Source: Desulfofustis sp.
GTDB taxonomy: Bacteria > Desulfobacterota > Desulfobulbia > Desulfobulbales > Desulfocapsaceae
Assembly: GCA_029287755.1 (NCBI GenBank)
Contig: JARFQM010000401.1
Span: 1 to 17,140, forward strand
Reading direction: 5' to 3'
Length of the DNA: 17,140 bases
In this document: one piece after another, positions 1-5,665 of the stretch
Position numbering within the stretch: position 1 is the stretch's first letter
Layout of the letters: the number at the start of each line of letters is the position of its first letter
The notes under the pieces: model-generated
What the model saw: the letters and a program-made list of their open reading frames with translations, nothing else
The model's database searches: none
What the model was told of the DNA's origin: nothing
Made by a program: the position numbers and the translations under genes

Positions 1-2
1 AC

Positions 3-464
3 GAGGCCGGCATGGCCGCGACGATGGCGGCCTATAAATCTGAAGAGCCGATCTTCTTTTACACCTGGGCGCCGAACTGGACGATCTTCAAACTGAAGCC
101 CGGAGAAGATGTGATGTGGATCAATGTCCCCGAGATCATGCCCAAGGAATCGCAAATGGCGGGCAAGGACCGTATGGAGGTGAGCGGGGTCGAGGGTGCT
201 GTCTCCGATCCGGTTAAACTCGGGTTCGTCGTTTCCGATATACAGATTGTGGCCAACAAGAAATTTATGGATGCCAATCCGGCCGCCAGAAAGTTCTTCG
301 AGGTCTTTACCCTGCCTCTTGGTGACATAAACGAGCAGAACACCAAGATGAACGAGGGAGAAAAAAGCGACAAGGATATTGCCCGTCACGTTGACGAGTG
401 GATTGCCCAAAATCAGTCCACCTGGGATGGCTGGTTGGCAGAAGCGCGAAAAGCTGCTAAATAG
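3..464 (+). CDS. proX: Glycine betaine/proline ABC transporter substrate-binding protein, C-terminal part (5' end outside window)
   Basis: The visible 153 codons are the C-terminal half of a ProX/OpuAC-type periplasmic receptor, which binds glycine betaine or proline betaine and delivers it to the ProVW ABC permease for osmoprotection. The reading frame is open from the left edge, so the gene begins outside the window. Family-typical segments are the aromatic YTWAPNW stretch, LKPGEDVMWINVPE, then VVSDIQIVANKKFMDANPAA, LPLGDINEQN and the closing HVDEWIAQNQSTWDGWL helix, which follow the order of the E. coli ProX C-terminus as I recall it. The protein ends at a TAG right after a basic AARKAAK tail, as expected for an intact end. 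proV and proW, if linked, lie to the left. No regulatory site can be seen for it. ProX and closely related choline/betaine receptors cannot be separated on this fragment. Confidence 0.88.
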   Translation, partial: EAGMAATMAAYKSEEPIFFYTWAPNWTIFKLKPGEDVMWINVPEIMPKESQMAGKDRMEVSGVEGAVSDPVKLGFVVSDIQIVANKKFMDANPAARKFFEVFTLPLGDINEQNTKMNEGEKSDKDIARHVDEWIAQNQSTWDGWLAEARKAAK

Positions 465-475
465 TGGATCGGTCC

Positions 476-556
476 GGTCACCGGCGGGGCAGCACCCTGC
501 CGGTGACCAGATGAGCAGGCAAGGCTGGTGCTGATGAGGATAACGAGCCTGCTCAT
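476..556. other. Two consecutive inverted repeats in the proX-marR gap
   Basis: The 130-bp gap holds two perfect 10-bp inverted repeats in series. The first has arms GGTCACCGGC (476-485) and GCCGGTGACC (499-508) with a 13-nt loop. The second has arms ATGAGCAGGC (511-520) and GCCTGCTCAT (547-556) with a 26-nt loop. The first lies 11 nt after the proX stop but has no T-run, so it is not a classic intrinsic terminator; it could protect the mRNA 3' end. The second is followed only by TTCAATTTA and ends 38 nt before the marR start, so it could be an operator for the MarR protein or part of its leader. Confidence 0.45.
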
Positions 557-594
557 TTCAATTTACGCTTCAGGCACAGAGAACAGAGGGGCGC

Positions 595-1068
595 ATGGGC
601 GATCGGTCTATCAAAGAACAGGCAATAACCCAGCAGTTGCGTATTGTTTATAAAGCGGTGCAAGCGCATTCAAAACGAGTGGAGAAAGTGTGCGGCCTGA
701 GCAGTGCCAAGCTCTGGATGCTGCATGAAGTCGCCCAAAATCCCGGAATTCGAGTTTCGGAACTGGCAAAACTTCTCTCCATACATCCCTCGACCTGTTC
801 GAACATGCTGGACAAGATCGAAGCGAGCGGCCTGATTTACCGCGATCGATCCAAAACTGATCAGCGGACGGTGCACCTGTTTACCACCGATAGCGGGAAG
901 CAGCTGCTCGATGCTGCTCCCTCCCCGCCCCAAGGTAAGCTCAGTTCAACACTTGAAAAACTCAGCGAAGACCAACTCACCAGGCTTGAAATCAGTCTCA
1001 ATGATTTTATCGAGGCGCTCCATTTCGATGATGTGAGCGCCGCCATGACGCCGATTCCGGAAGCTTAG
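595..1068 (+). CDS. MarR family transcriptional regulator
   Basis: A 157-residue winged helix-turn-helix repressor or activator of the MarR family, usual length for the family. Helices at about residues 10-30 would form part of the dimer interface. LSSAKLWMLHEVAQNPG (about 35-51) is the first DNA-binding-domain helix region, VSELAKLLSIHPSTCSNMLDKIEASGL (about 54-80) is the HTH with recognition helix, and the wing is RDRSKTDQRTVHLFTTDSG (about 83-101). The C-terminal helix EDQLTRLEISLNDFIEAL completes the dimerisation fold. The start follows an AGAGGGGCGC purine-rich stretch suited to a ribosome binding site. MarR proteins usually sense small aromatic or oxidant ligands and control a neighbouring gene; here the next genes downstream are broken, so the regulator may have lost its local target. 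The ligand cannot be deduced. Confidence 0.9.
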   Translation: MGDRSIKEQAITQQLRIVYKAVQAHSKRVEKVCGLSSAKLWMLHEVAQNPGIRVSELAKLLSIHPSTCSNMLDKIEASGLIYRDRSKTDQRTVHLFTTDSGKQLLDAAPSPPQGKLSSTLEKLSEDQLTRLEISLNDFIEALHFDDVSAAMTPIPEA

Positions 1069-1090
1069 GGCACCCTCTATTCTTATTTGT

Positions 1091-1271
1091 GTGCCTGTAC
1101 TGTTCTTTGCACCACAATCTGCCGTTGCCGCCGCGGGCGGCGTCGGATACGATTTTATCTATGACGATAATAAGAATTTAGGTGTCATCGGCGGAGTCCG
1201 TTATCTCTCTTTGGTTCATGGAAGATCTGCAGATCAGCGGACCGGTGCTTGGAGTCGGTTTCAGGTTTTAA
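1091..1271 (+). pseudogene. Remnant of an outer-membrane beta-barrel protein (frameshifted, internally deleted)
   Basis: From GTG 1091 the frame reads a secretion-signal-like stretch (VPVLFFAPQSAVAAAG) followed by a barrel-like strand pair, YDFIYDDNKNLGVIGGVRYLSL. That frame then loses meaning. In the next frame the sequence MEDLQISGPVLGVGFRF runs from 1218 to a TAA at 1269-1271. An amphipathic last strand ending in Phe is the usual C-terminus of outer-membrane barrels recognised by BamA. Both parts belong to one barrel type, so a frameshift, probably with loss of the middle strands, joined the ends. Hydrophobic codons upstream of 1091 are in frame but without a normal start. The fragment is too short to name the family. 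Confidence 0.6.
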
Positions 1272-1331
1272 CATAGTTGGACACGGTTTTTGATAGTGAA
1301 CAAAGATAAGAAAAGATAGGAGATAAAGAAG

Positions 1332-1790
1332 TTAAAGAAAATAGCCAGATACGCAAAAAAGTATGGAGTGCGATCTGCTGACTCCTGCCGTTTTCAAAGC
1401 GACACTCCGGAAAGTGACTATCTGGGTTCGCTCAAGCGCAGGATACTGAAGGAACAGGTATCCATGCTCGGCGAGCATAAATTGGATACCTTGCGCTACT
1501 GCGTCGAAGATTGTCTAACCCGGGGTGTTGCGGAAGATATCATTGAAACCGGTGTCTGGAAAGGCGGAGCCACAATTTATCTGGCTGGAATTTTGAAAGC
1601 GCATGGCGATGCCAGCAGGAGAGTCTTTGTGGCTGATTCTTTTGAGGGCCTCCCGCGCCCTGATGTGAAAAAATGGCCCCGGGATTAGGGCGGCAAGCAC
1701 TATACCCGAGAGGGCCTGGCTATAAGCCTGGAGGAGGTGAGGGCCAACTTTAAACGATTTAATCTTCGTTCAGACAAGGTTATATTATTC
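1332..1790 (+). pseudogene. Broken TylF/macrocin-type O-methyltransferase gene with in-frame TAG
   Basis: In one frame the sequence resembles TylF-type SAM-dependent O-methyltransferases, which methylate sugar hydroxyls in macrolide or surface-polysaccharide synthesis. It shows a basic lead-in (KKIARYAKKYG), LDTLRYCVEDCLTRGV, the SAM-binding motif ETGVWKGGATIY, and FVADSFEGLPRPD. A TAG stop follows at 1686-1688, but the same frame continues with family-like sequence (GGKHYTREGLAISLEEV, then RANFKRFNLRSDKVILF) up to about 1790. After that the homology stops, before the catalytic acidic LRLDGDMYEST region expected for the family. The 5' end is also damaged: a second in-frame TAG lies at 1317-1319, with only GTG 1368 as a usable start. 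Pyrrolysine decoding is conceivable but unlikely because the C-terminal half is missing too and TAG ends proX and marR normally. Confidence 0.72.
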
Positions 1791-2098
1791 AGGAGTGTTC
1801 TGGAAAAAATCAATGACGACCAGGCAACTTACGGCGCCCGTCTGGATAATCGAAAGAGCCATTTGCAAAACGATTTTTTCGCCCACACTCTGCGTTATGC
1901 TCAAAATTTTATCCTCGGAATATCAATCATATGCCTGTGGTAAAATTTCTTGCATGCCTTGATTTTGAACGAAAATCTTAGTTTTGCAAAAGGCTCGAAA
2001 GAAACAATAATCTTCTCTATGAGCACCTGTGCTGATTTTAGATCGGCACCGATGACCTGTAATTTTAGCACTTGTGATTGCAAACCCTTTTGAGGAAT
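1791..2098. other. AT-rich stretch with no recognisable gene
   Basis: No protein-like sequence is recognised on either strand here. The frame of the broken methyltransferase stays open to 1943 but without family character. An 8-bp inverted repeat, AAATTTTA (1904-1911) and TAAAATTT (1941-1948), may be a remnant terminator. The last bases before 2099 contain the ribosome binding site TTGAGGAAT of the SGNH hydrolase gene, so a promoter for that gene probably lies in this stretch, but no convincing -35/-10 pair was seen. Confidence 0.4.
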
Positions 2099-2776
2099 AT
2101 GGCATTACCCGGGATCGCTAATCTGCTCGCCGTGGGCGACTGCATTACCCGCGGGGTTGAACAGTGCGAGGGGCGAAGTTATCCTGAACTGGTGGCAGAA
2201 CGGCTCGGCTGTCGGGTAACCAACCAGGGGTTCACCATGTCGACCAGCAGGGAGGGGATACATCTGCTCCAAGACAGCCTGGCTGACGATCACGACTGTG
2301 TGATCATCCAGTTCGGTGTGGCCGACTCCCATGTGACTTTCAGATTTGCGCCGTACATCCCCTATTACCCGGATCGCCCGGCGAGGAAAATCGTCCGCAA
2401 CATGGTCAAGAAGTACAAAAAGTTAACCAAGAGATACGGACTCAACAAGCGGTTCGGGGAGGCCCGCGTAGTACCCGAGAACGAATATCGGGCCAACTAT
2501 CTGAGCATGCTCGAGCGCTGCGGCGATCGACTGGTGATCCTGCCCGAGACGATCCCCCAGAAGGAGACCTTTAGAAATCCCGGAATCAAGCGTTACAACC
2601 GGATTCTGGAAGAAATTTCTAAGGCGAGGCCCACTAGTGTGCTGGTACGCGTGTACGATGAGTTCATCGACAACATGGCATCGTGCTACCTGGACAAGGG
2701 CCATCCCAACGAGGCGGGGTATGAGCTGCTATGCGCCAGGGTCCTCGACGCCCTTGAGCGCCGCTCAACCGCCTGA
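2099..2776 (+). CDS. SGNH/GDSL-family hydrolase-like protein with Cys at the nucleophile position
   Basis: A 225-residue cytoplasmic-looking protein (no signal peptide) with SGNH-hydrolase blocks. Block I reads VGDCITRG (residues 12-19), where GDS would carry the catalytic Ser; here residue 15 is Cys. Block II is NQG (42-44). Block III reads QFGVADS (71-77), lacking the usual GxND Asn. Block V is YLDKGHPNEAGY with Asp199 and His202 of the catalytic pair. Family members are esterases, lipases or O-deacetylases of polysaccharides. The neighbouring broken TylF methyltransferase suggests an ancestral surface-glycan setting. ATG 2099 is chosen over TTG 2078 because GAGGA lies 4 nt before it. The Ser-to-Cys and Asn-to-Ala differences leave it open whether it is a thiol-type hydrolase, a binding protein or an inactive relic. 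The rest of the reading frame is intact. Confidence 0.72.
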   Translation: MALPGIANLLAVGDCITRGVEQCEGRSYPELVAERLGCRVTNQGFTMSTSREGIHLLQDSLADDHDCVIIQFGVADSHVTFRFAPYIPYYPDRPARKIVRNMVKKYKKLTKRYGLNKRFGEARVVPENEYRANYLSMLERCGDRLVILPETIPQKETFRNPGIKRYNRILEEISKARPTSVLVRVYDEFIDNMASCYLDKGHPNEAGYELLCARVLDALERRSTA

Positions 2777-2881
2777 TCTCAACCGTTGCCTCTTCAATAT
2801 CGCTGCCAATAGTCGCCCCACCGCCACGTCCTCGTGATGGGCCTGAATCAGCTCGACAAACTCCTTATACTGTCCCAGGCT
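2765..2881 (-). other. Short open frame downstream of the aldo/keto reductase, possible gene remnant
   Basis: Read leftward, a frame without its own ATG gives SLGQYKEFVELIQAHH then EDVAVGRLLAAILKRQRLR and a TGA at 2765-2767. It overlaps the end of the SGNH hydrolase gene on the other strand and the last codons of the reductase. The composition (amphipathic, charged, helix-like) looks protein-like, and it could be the C-terminal stub of a lost gene. No family is recognised. It may equally be chance. Confidence 0.2.
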
Positions 2882-3851
2882 AAAAGGTCTCTTCGAGCCG
2901 GTCAGTTGCCGGCGGCGGAGCCGGCGACAAGGCGGTGATTTCTTCCCGCCACTCGGGTGTCATTTCAAGCTCGGCGGCAGCAAGCAAGGCCTCCAACTGC
3001 TCCAGGTTGCGGGCGCCGATAATTGGTGCGGTAACCGCCGGATGGGTCATTACCCAGGCGACTCCGAGGGTGGCCGGGCTGACGCCCCGTTGCGCGGCGT
3101 GGGCGGCGAATCTGTCAGCCGTCTCGTAGTATTGATCGAGGCTGTAGCGCTTGGAGTAGAAGCCTACATCGACCAGTCTTCCCGCCTCGGGTTTCCGCCC
3201 GACTCCGTATTTACCGGTCAGCAGGCCGCCGCCGAGAGGGCCGTACGGAACGACGGCCAGATTTTCTGCCTGGGCAAGCGGCAGCAGTTCCACTTCGGCC
3301 TGCCGTTTGGCGAGGTTATACATCGGCTGGATGCATTGGAATTCGGCGATTCGTTCTTTTCTGGAGATACCCAACGCCGTGGCGATCTGGTAGGCTGCCC
3401 AGTTGCTCACTGCGGTATAGATAATCTTGCCGGCGCGCACCAGATCCTCGAAGGCATAGAGAATCTGTTCCATATCGGTGCGGGCATCGAATTTATGGGC
3501 AAAATAGATATCGATTCGGTCGGTATTCAACCTCTTCAGGCTGGCCTCGACAGCGGCCACGATATGGCGGCGGGAAAGGCCCCGGTCGTTGACATCGTTG
3601 CTCAAAGCTTCGAACACCTTGGTCGTCAGGACGACATCATCCCTGCAGCCGGTAAGCAGCCGGCCGAGAATTGTTTCGGCGCTGCCGTTACTGTAGGCAT
3701 CGGCGCAGTCGAAGAAGTTGATTCCCGCCTCCCGGCAGCGCTGAAACATCCTGCCCGACATCTCCTCATCGGCCTCTGCCCCGAACGACATGGTTCCGAA
3801 ACAGAGTTGACTGACCTGCACACCGGTTTTACCAAGATTGACATAATTCAT
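2880..3851 (-). CDS. Aldo/keto reductase
   Basis: A 323-residue NADPH-dependent oxidoreductase of the aldo/keto reductase superfamily (TIM barrel), full length. The catalytic tetrad is visible: Asp48 and Tyr53 in DCADAYSNG, Lys78 in LTTKVF, His119 in YFAHKFD. The C-terminal cofactor region IIGARNLEQLEALLAA is typical. The start at 3851 (ATG) is preferred to the TTG two codons earlier because a perfect AGGAGG sits 7 nt upstream of it. The group resembles bacterial YajO/YghZ/Gfo-like reductases acting on small aldehydes, ketones or sugars; the substrate cannot be told. It stands alone on the minus strand, convergent with the SGNH gene and divergent from the symporter remnant. It could be a redox partner of the catabolic cluster beyond 5666, but nothing in the sequence ties it to that operon. 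Confidence 0.93.
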   Translation of the reverse strand: MNYVNLGKTGVQVSQLCFGTMSFGAEADEEMSGRMFQRCREAGINFFDCADAYSNGSAETILGRLLTGCRDDVVLTTKVFEALSNDVNDRGLSRRHIVAAVEASLKRLNTDRIDIYFAHKFDARTDMEQILYAFEDLVRAGKIIYTAVSNWAAYQIATALGISRKERIAEFQCIQPMYNLAKRQAEVELLPLAQAENLAVVPYGPLGGGLLTGKYGVGRKPEAGRLVDVGFYSKRYSLDQYYETADRFAAHAAQRGVSPATLGVAWVMTHPAVTAPIIGARNLEQLEALLAAAELEMTPEWREEITALSPAPPPATDRLEETF

Positions 3852-3991
3852 GGACAATCCTCCTGGACAAGAGATTAATTGACAACCACAGATAAGCAGA
3901 TCTTTATGTGATGGGCAATCGCTTTATCATCGATCTTGGGCACAAATTGGTTTATCTCTACTGGTTCAAGGAGCGAACTGGAGCAATCACT

Positions 3992-4277
3992 GTGAACAAT
4001 AAAATCCTCTCGTGCTCGCGCGATTGGATTGAAAAATACTGGTTTCTTTTGAGCCTGGCGGTGGCTGTGGTGAGCGACTGCGCGTGGCCGGCGACCGAAG
4101 AGTTGCTGGTTCGTCACGAGGTGCTCACCGTTGGTCTGGTCCGGTTCTTTGGCCGCTGAATTCCCCGGCGCCTTCGTACCGGCCATTCTCTGCCACCTGC
4201 TGCAGATGATTACTGGAACGCTTACCGCTCACTATTTTAGAAAACGTGCCCCCGGGAAGGGCGGCACCACGGGATAA
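3992..4277 (+). pseudogene. Collapsed Na+/bile-acid-symporter-like (SBF) gene
   Basis: From GTG 3992 (GGAG 8 nt upstream) the frame reads NNKILSCSRDWIEKYWFLL then SLAVAVVSDCAWP and VLTVGLVRFFGR, the N-terminus and second membrane segment of an SBF/bile-acid:sodium symporter-like carrier, and stops at 4157-4159. In the next frame, from about 4122 to TAA 4275-4277, FPGAFVPAILCHLLQ then MITGTLTAHYFRKRAPGKGG resembles the last transmembrane helix and basic tail of the same family. An intact carrier has about 300-330 residues, so most of the gene has been deleted and the two ends joined out of frame. The open frame extends upstream to 3908, but that part has no family character. The stub lies directly before the small monooxygenase gene, 17 bp from its start, so the two may once have been an operon. 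Assignment rests on remembered family patterns. Confidence 0.5.
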
Positions 4278-4294
4278 ATCGAGGAGGACAGAAC

Positions 4295-4585
4295 ATGTTC
4301 GTTGTTACCGTGACATTTGTGATCAAGAGTGAAAACCTGGATGATTTCATGGCCGCCATGACCAGGCAGGCGCACAATTCGCTGACCCGGGAGCAGGGCT
4401 GCCTGCAATTTGATGTCTGCCGGGATCAGCAGAACCCCGAACGGGTCTTCCTCTACGAGGTATACTCGAACCGCGCCGCCTTTGATGCGCACCTCCAGAC
4501 CACCCACTTTCTTGATTTCGACAAGACAGTGGCGCCGTGGACCGAAGCGAAGGTCGCGGAGCAATGGGAGCGGGTGGAGCGTTGA
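4295..4585 (+). CDS. Antibiotic biosynthesis monooxygenase (ABM) domain protein, YgiN/LsrG-like
   Basis: A 96-residue single-domain protein of the dimeric alpha+beta ABM family, usual length. Landmarks: strand 1 FVVTVTFVIKSENLDDF, the helix around MTRQAHNSLTREQGCLQFDV (about 22-41), the strand PERVFLYEVYSNRAAFDAH (about 49-67), and the conserved HxxxPHF-like part TTHFLDFDKTVAPW. Members are cofactor-free quinol oxygenases (YgiN) or isomerases of phosphorylated small molecules (LsrG); which applies here is not visible. A strong site GAGGAGG precedes the ATG by 7 nt. The gene follows the symporter remnant by 17 bp and converges with the GntR gene (38 bp between stops). Because it borders the sugar-acid locus it could serve it, for example in handling a reactive phosphorylated ketone, but this is inference. 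Confidence 0.88.
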   Translation: MFVVTVTFVIKSENLDDFMAAMTRQAHNSLTREQGCLQFDVCRDQQNPERVFLYEVYSNRAAFDAHLQTTHFLDFDKTVAPWTEAKVAEQWERVER

Positions 4586-4623
4586 GCGATGGGGGGAGGG
4601 CAGACGCGGGTTATCATCGCAGC

Positions 4624-5295
4624 TTACATGAATTCGCTCACTTTCTCCCAGGTGGACTTCAGGTGTTGCCGTAAAAGAGCGCTGAGTCTCTCGGCATCTC
4701 TGTTTTCCAGTGCTTCCAGGATGTGGTCATGCTCAGCCAGGGCGCTTCCCCAGGTCTCATTCTTGAGGTTGGACTGGTAGCGGATGCGATAGAGCCTGGC
4801 GTTGAGTCGGCTGTGCAGAGACAGCAAGGTGTCGCTGCGTGCGGCTTTGACGATGGCAAGGTGAATTTTTTGATTTAACTTGAAGTAGTTAAGCCTGTCC
4901 TGCCTGGCATAGGCGGCGAGCATTTCATATTGCAGCGCTTTTATCTCAGCCAGCTCCTGGTCGCTGATATATTTACACACCCGCTCCCCGGCAAAGGCCT
5001 CGAGAACTCCCAGCACCTGCAGCATGTCGGCGATTTCCTCGGCGCTTGGCCTGGTGATCACCGCACCCCGGTTCGGAATCAATTCAACGAGGCCCTCTGA
5101 AGCAAGCTTGTGCAGGGCTTCCCTGAGCGGTGTGCGGGATACCTGCAGGTTTTTGCACACGTCCCGCTCACGGATTCTATCGCCCGGGGCCAGCTCATTC
5201 TGGATGATCATATCACGCAGACGGTTGGCGATCTGGTCGGAGAGATTCAGTCTGATTATGTCTCCGTTTTCCTGGTCGAGTAGGTCTTCTTTCAC
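4624..5295 (-). CDS. GntR family transcriptional regulator, FCD (FadR-type) subfamily
   Basis: A 223-residue regulator with the normal two-domain layout. The N-terminal winged HTH runs about 15-83: DQIANRLRDMIIQNELAPGD, then RIRERDVCKNLQVSRTPLRE (recognition helix) and LASEGLVELIPNRGAVI (wing). The all-helical FCD effector domain follows (about 88-215), with candidate metal/ligand residues Asn141 and His145 (NQKIH), His189 (AEHDHI) and His211 (LRQHL). Asn replaces the usual Asp at the first position. FCD proteins bind carboxylic acids or sugar acids and normally repress adjacent catabolic genes; this one is divergent from the TRAP/kinase/aldolase operon and is its likely specific regulator. 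GTG 5295 is the only start that keeps the full HTH; no good ribosome binding site precedes it. Two candidate operators lie in the divergent gap, one near each gene. Confidence 0.93.
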   Translation of the reverse strand: MKEDLLDQENGDIIRLNLSDQIANRLRDMIIQNELAPGDRIRERDVCKNLQVSRTPLREALHKLASEGLVELIPNRGAVITRPSAEEIADMLQVLGVLEAFAGERVCKYISDQELAEIKALQYEMLAAYARQDRLNYFKLNQKIHLAIVKAARSDTLLSLHSRLNARLYRIRYQSNLKNETWGSALAEHDHILEALENRDAERLSALLRQHLKSTWEKVSEFM

Positions 5296-5418
5296 ATTCG
5301 TGGTCCGGGGGTTAGGCAGCAGCAGGCAGATGGTATCACTGGCCTGGCTGCTTCTGACAGCCCGGCATTAGGGATCTATCATGCTCTTGTTAGCGACAGC
5401 TATGTAGCTCTTAACGTT

Positions 5419-5429
5419 ATTGTATACCA
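5419..5429 (-). promoter_or_regulatory. Candidate GntR operator 1 (gntR side)
   Basis: Read on the minus strand the site is TGGTATACAAT, with the core palindrome GTATAC and flanking T and A, fitting the TnGT...ACnA pattern known for FadR-type GntR regulators. The TACAAT end also resembles a -10 box for leftward transcription of the regulator gene, about 125 bp before its start, so it may serve autoregulation. It is identical to site 2 in inverted orientation. Confidence 0.55.
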
Positions 5430-5524
5430 AAAAAAAATACAATTAAAAAAATATATTACGTTTATAAATATTTGATATAAAATATTAATATTAATAAAAT
5501 CCAGAGGTACTACAAAATAGGTAT

Positions 5525-5554
5525 TTGACATATGGTATACAATATGCCATATGT
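5525..5554 (+). promoter_or_regulatory. Candidate TRAP operon promoter with GntR operator 2
   Basis: TTGACA at 5525-5530 is a perfect -35 hexamer; the -10 would be CATATG (5548-5553, 17-nt spacing), a weak match. The 11-mer TGGTATACAAT (5533-5543) lies inside the spacer, where a bound repressor would block the polymerase. Around it an 8-bp inverted repeat, ACATATGG (5528-5535) and CCATATGT (5547-5554), gives a broader dyad of 27 bp. An alternative -10, TACAAT (5538-5543), has no good -35 at proper distance. The transcript would have a leader of about 105 nt. Confidence 0.55.
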
Positions 5555-5566
5555 GAATCCATACTT

Positions 5567-5619
5567 GGCATCACGCCATGAAGCGCCGGTGAGGCCGGAG
5601 TGGTGATGCACTTCATGCC
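5567..5619 (+). other. Leader RNA segment with interlocked inverted repeats (possible pseudoknot)
   Basis: Between the candidate promoter and the TRAP receptor start, segment A GCATCAC (5568-5574) and B CATGAAG (5577-5583) are followed by A' GTGATGC (5603-5609) and B' CTTCATG (5611-5617). Both pairs are perfect 7-bp complements and their order A-B-A'-B' is that of an H-type pseudoknot, or of two mutually exclusive hairpins. A small GC-rich stretch with two CCGG copies lies between. A further option pairs GGCAT (5567-5571) with ATGCC (5615-5619). No known riboswitch class is recognised. Confidence 0.4.
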
Positions 5620-5665
5620 CCGCGTCTGATCGGCTTATTATCACTATAATTGTGGAGGAGCAGTT

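Larger units (their letters stand above)
5296..5665. promoter_or_regulatory. Divergent control region between gntR and the TRAP/catabolic operon
   Basis: This 370-bp gene-free gap controls both directions. Its middle (about 5419-5545) is extremely AT-rich, unlike the flanking coding DNA, and includes an A9 run at 5429-5437. It contains two copies of one 11-bp site in opposite orientation, an 8-bp inverted repeat, a TTGACA hexamer, and a GC-rich leader with paired segments before the ribosome binding site GGAGGAG of the TRAP receptor gene. These are listed separately. No small ORF is evident in it. Confidence 0.8.

Noticed and set aside
3042..3878. Long plus-strand open frame opposite the aldo/keto reductase
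   Set aside because: Antisense shadow of a well-supported reductase with all catalytic residues; its translation shows no family character.
4586..4620. GCGATG/CATCGC inverted repeat between the convergent ABM and gntR genes as terminator
   Set aside because: Only 6 bp with a loop of about 23 nt and no T-run.
5429..5520. AT-rich block as a replication origin or attachment site
   Set aside because: No DnaA-box cluster, iterons, integrase or flanking direct repeats; its place between divergent genes explains it as promoter DNA.
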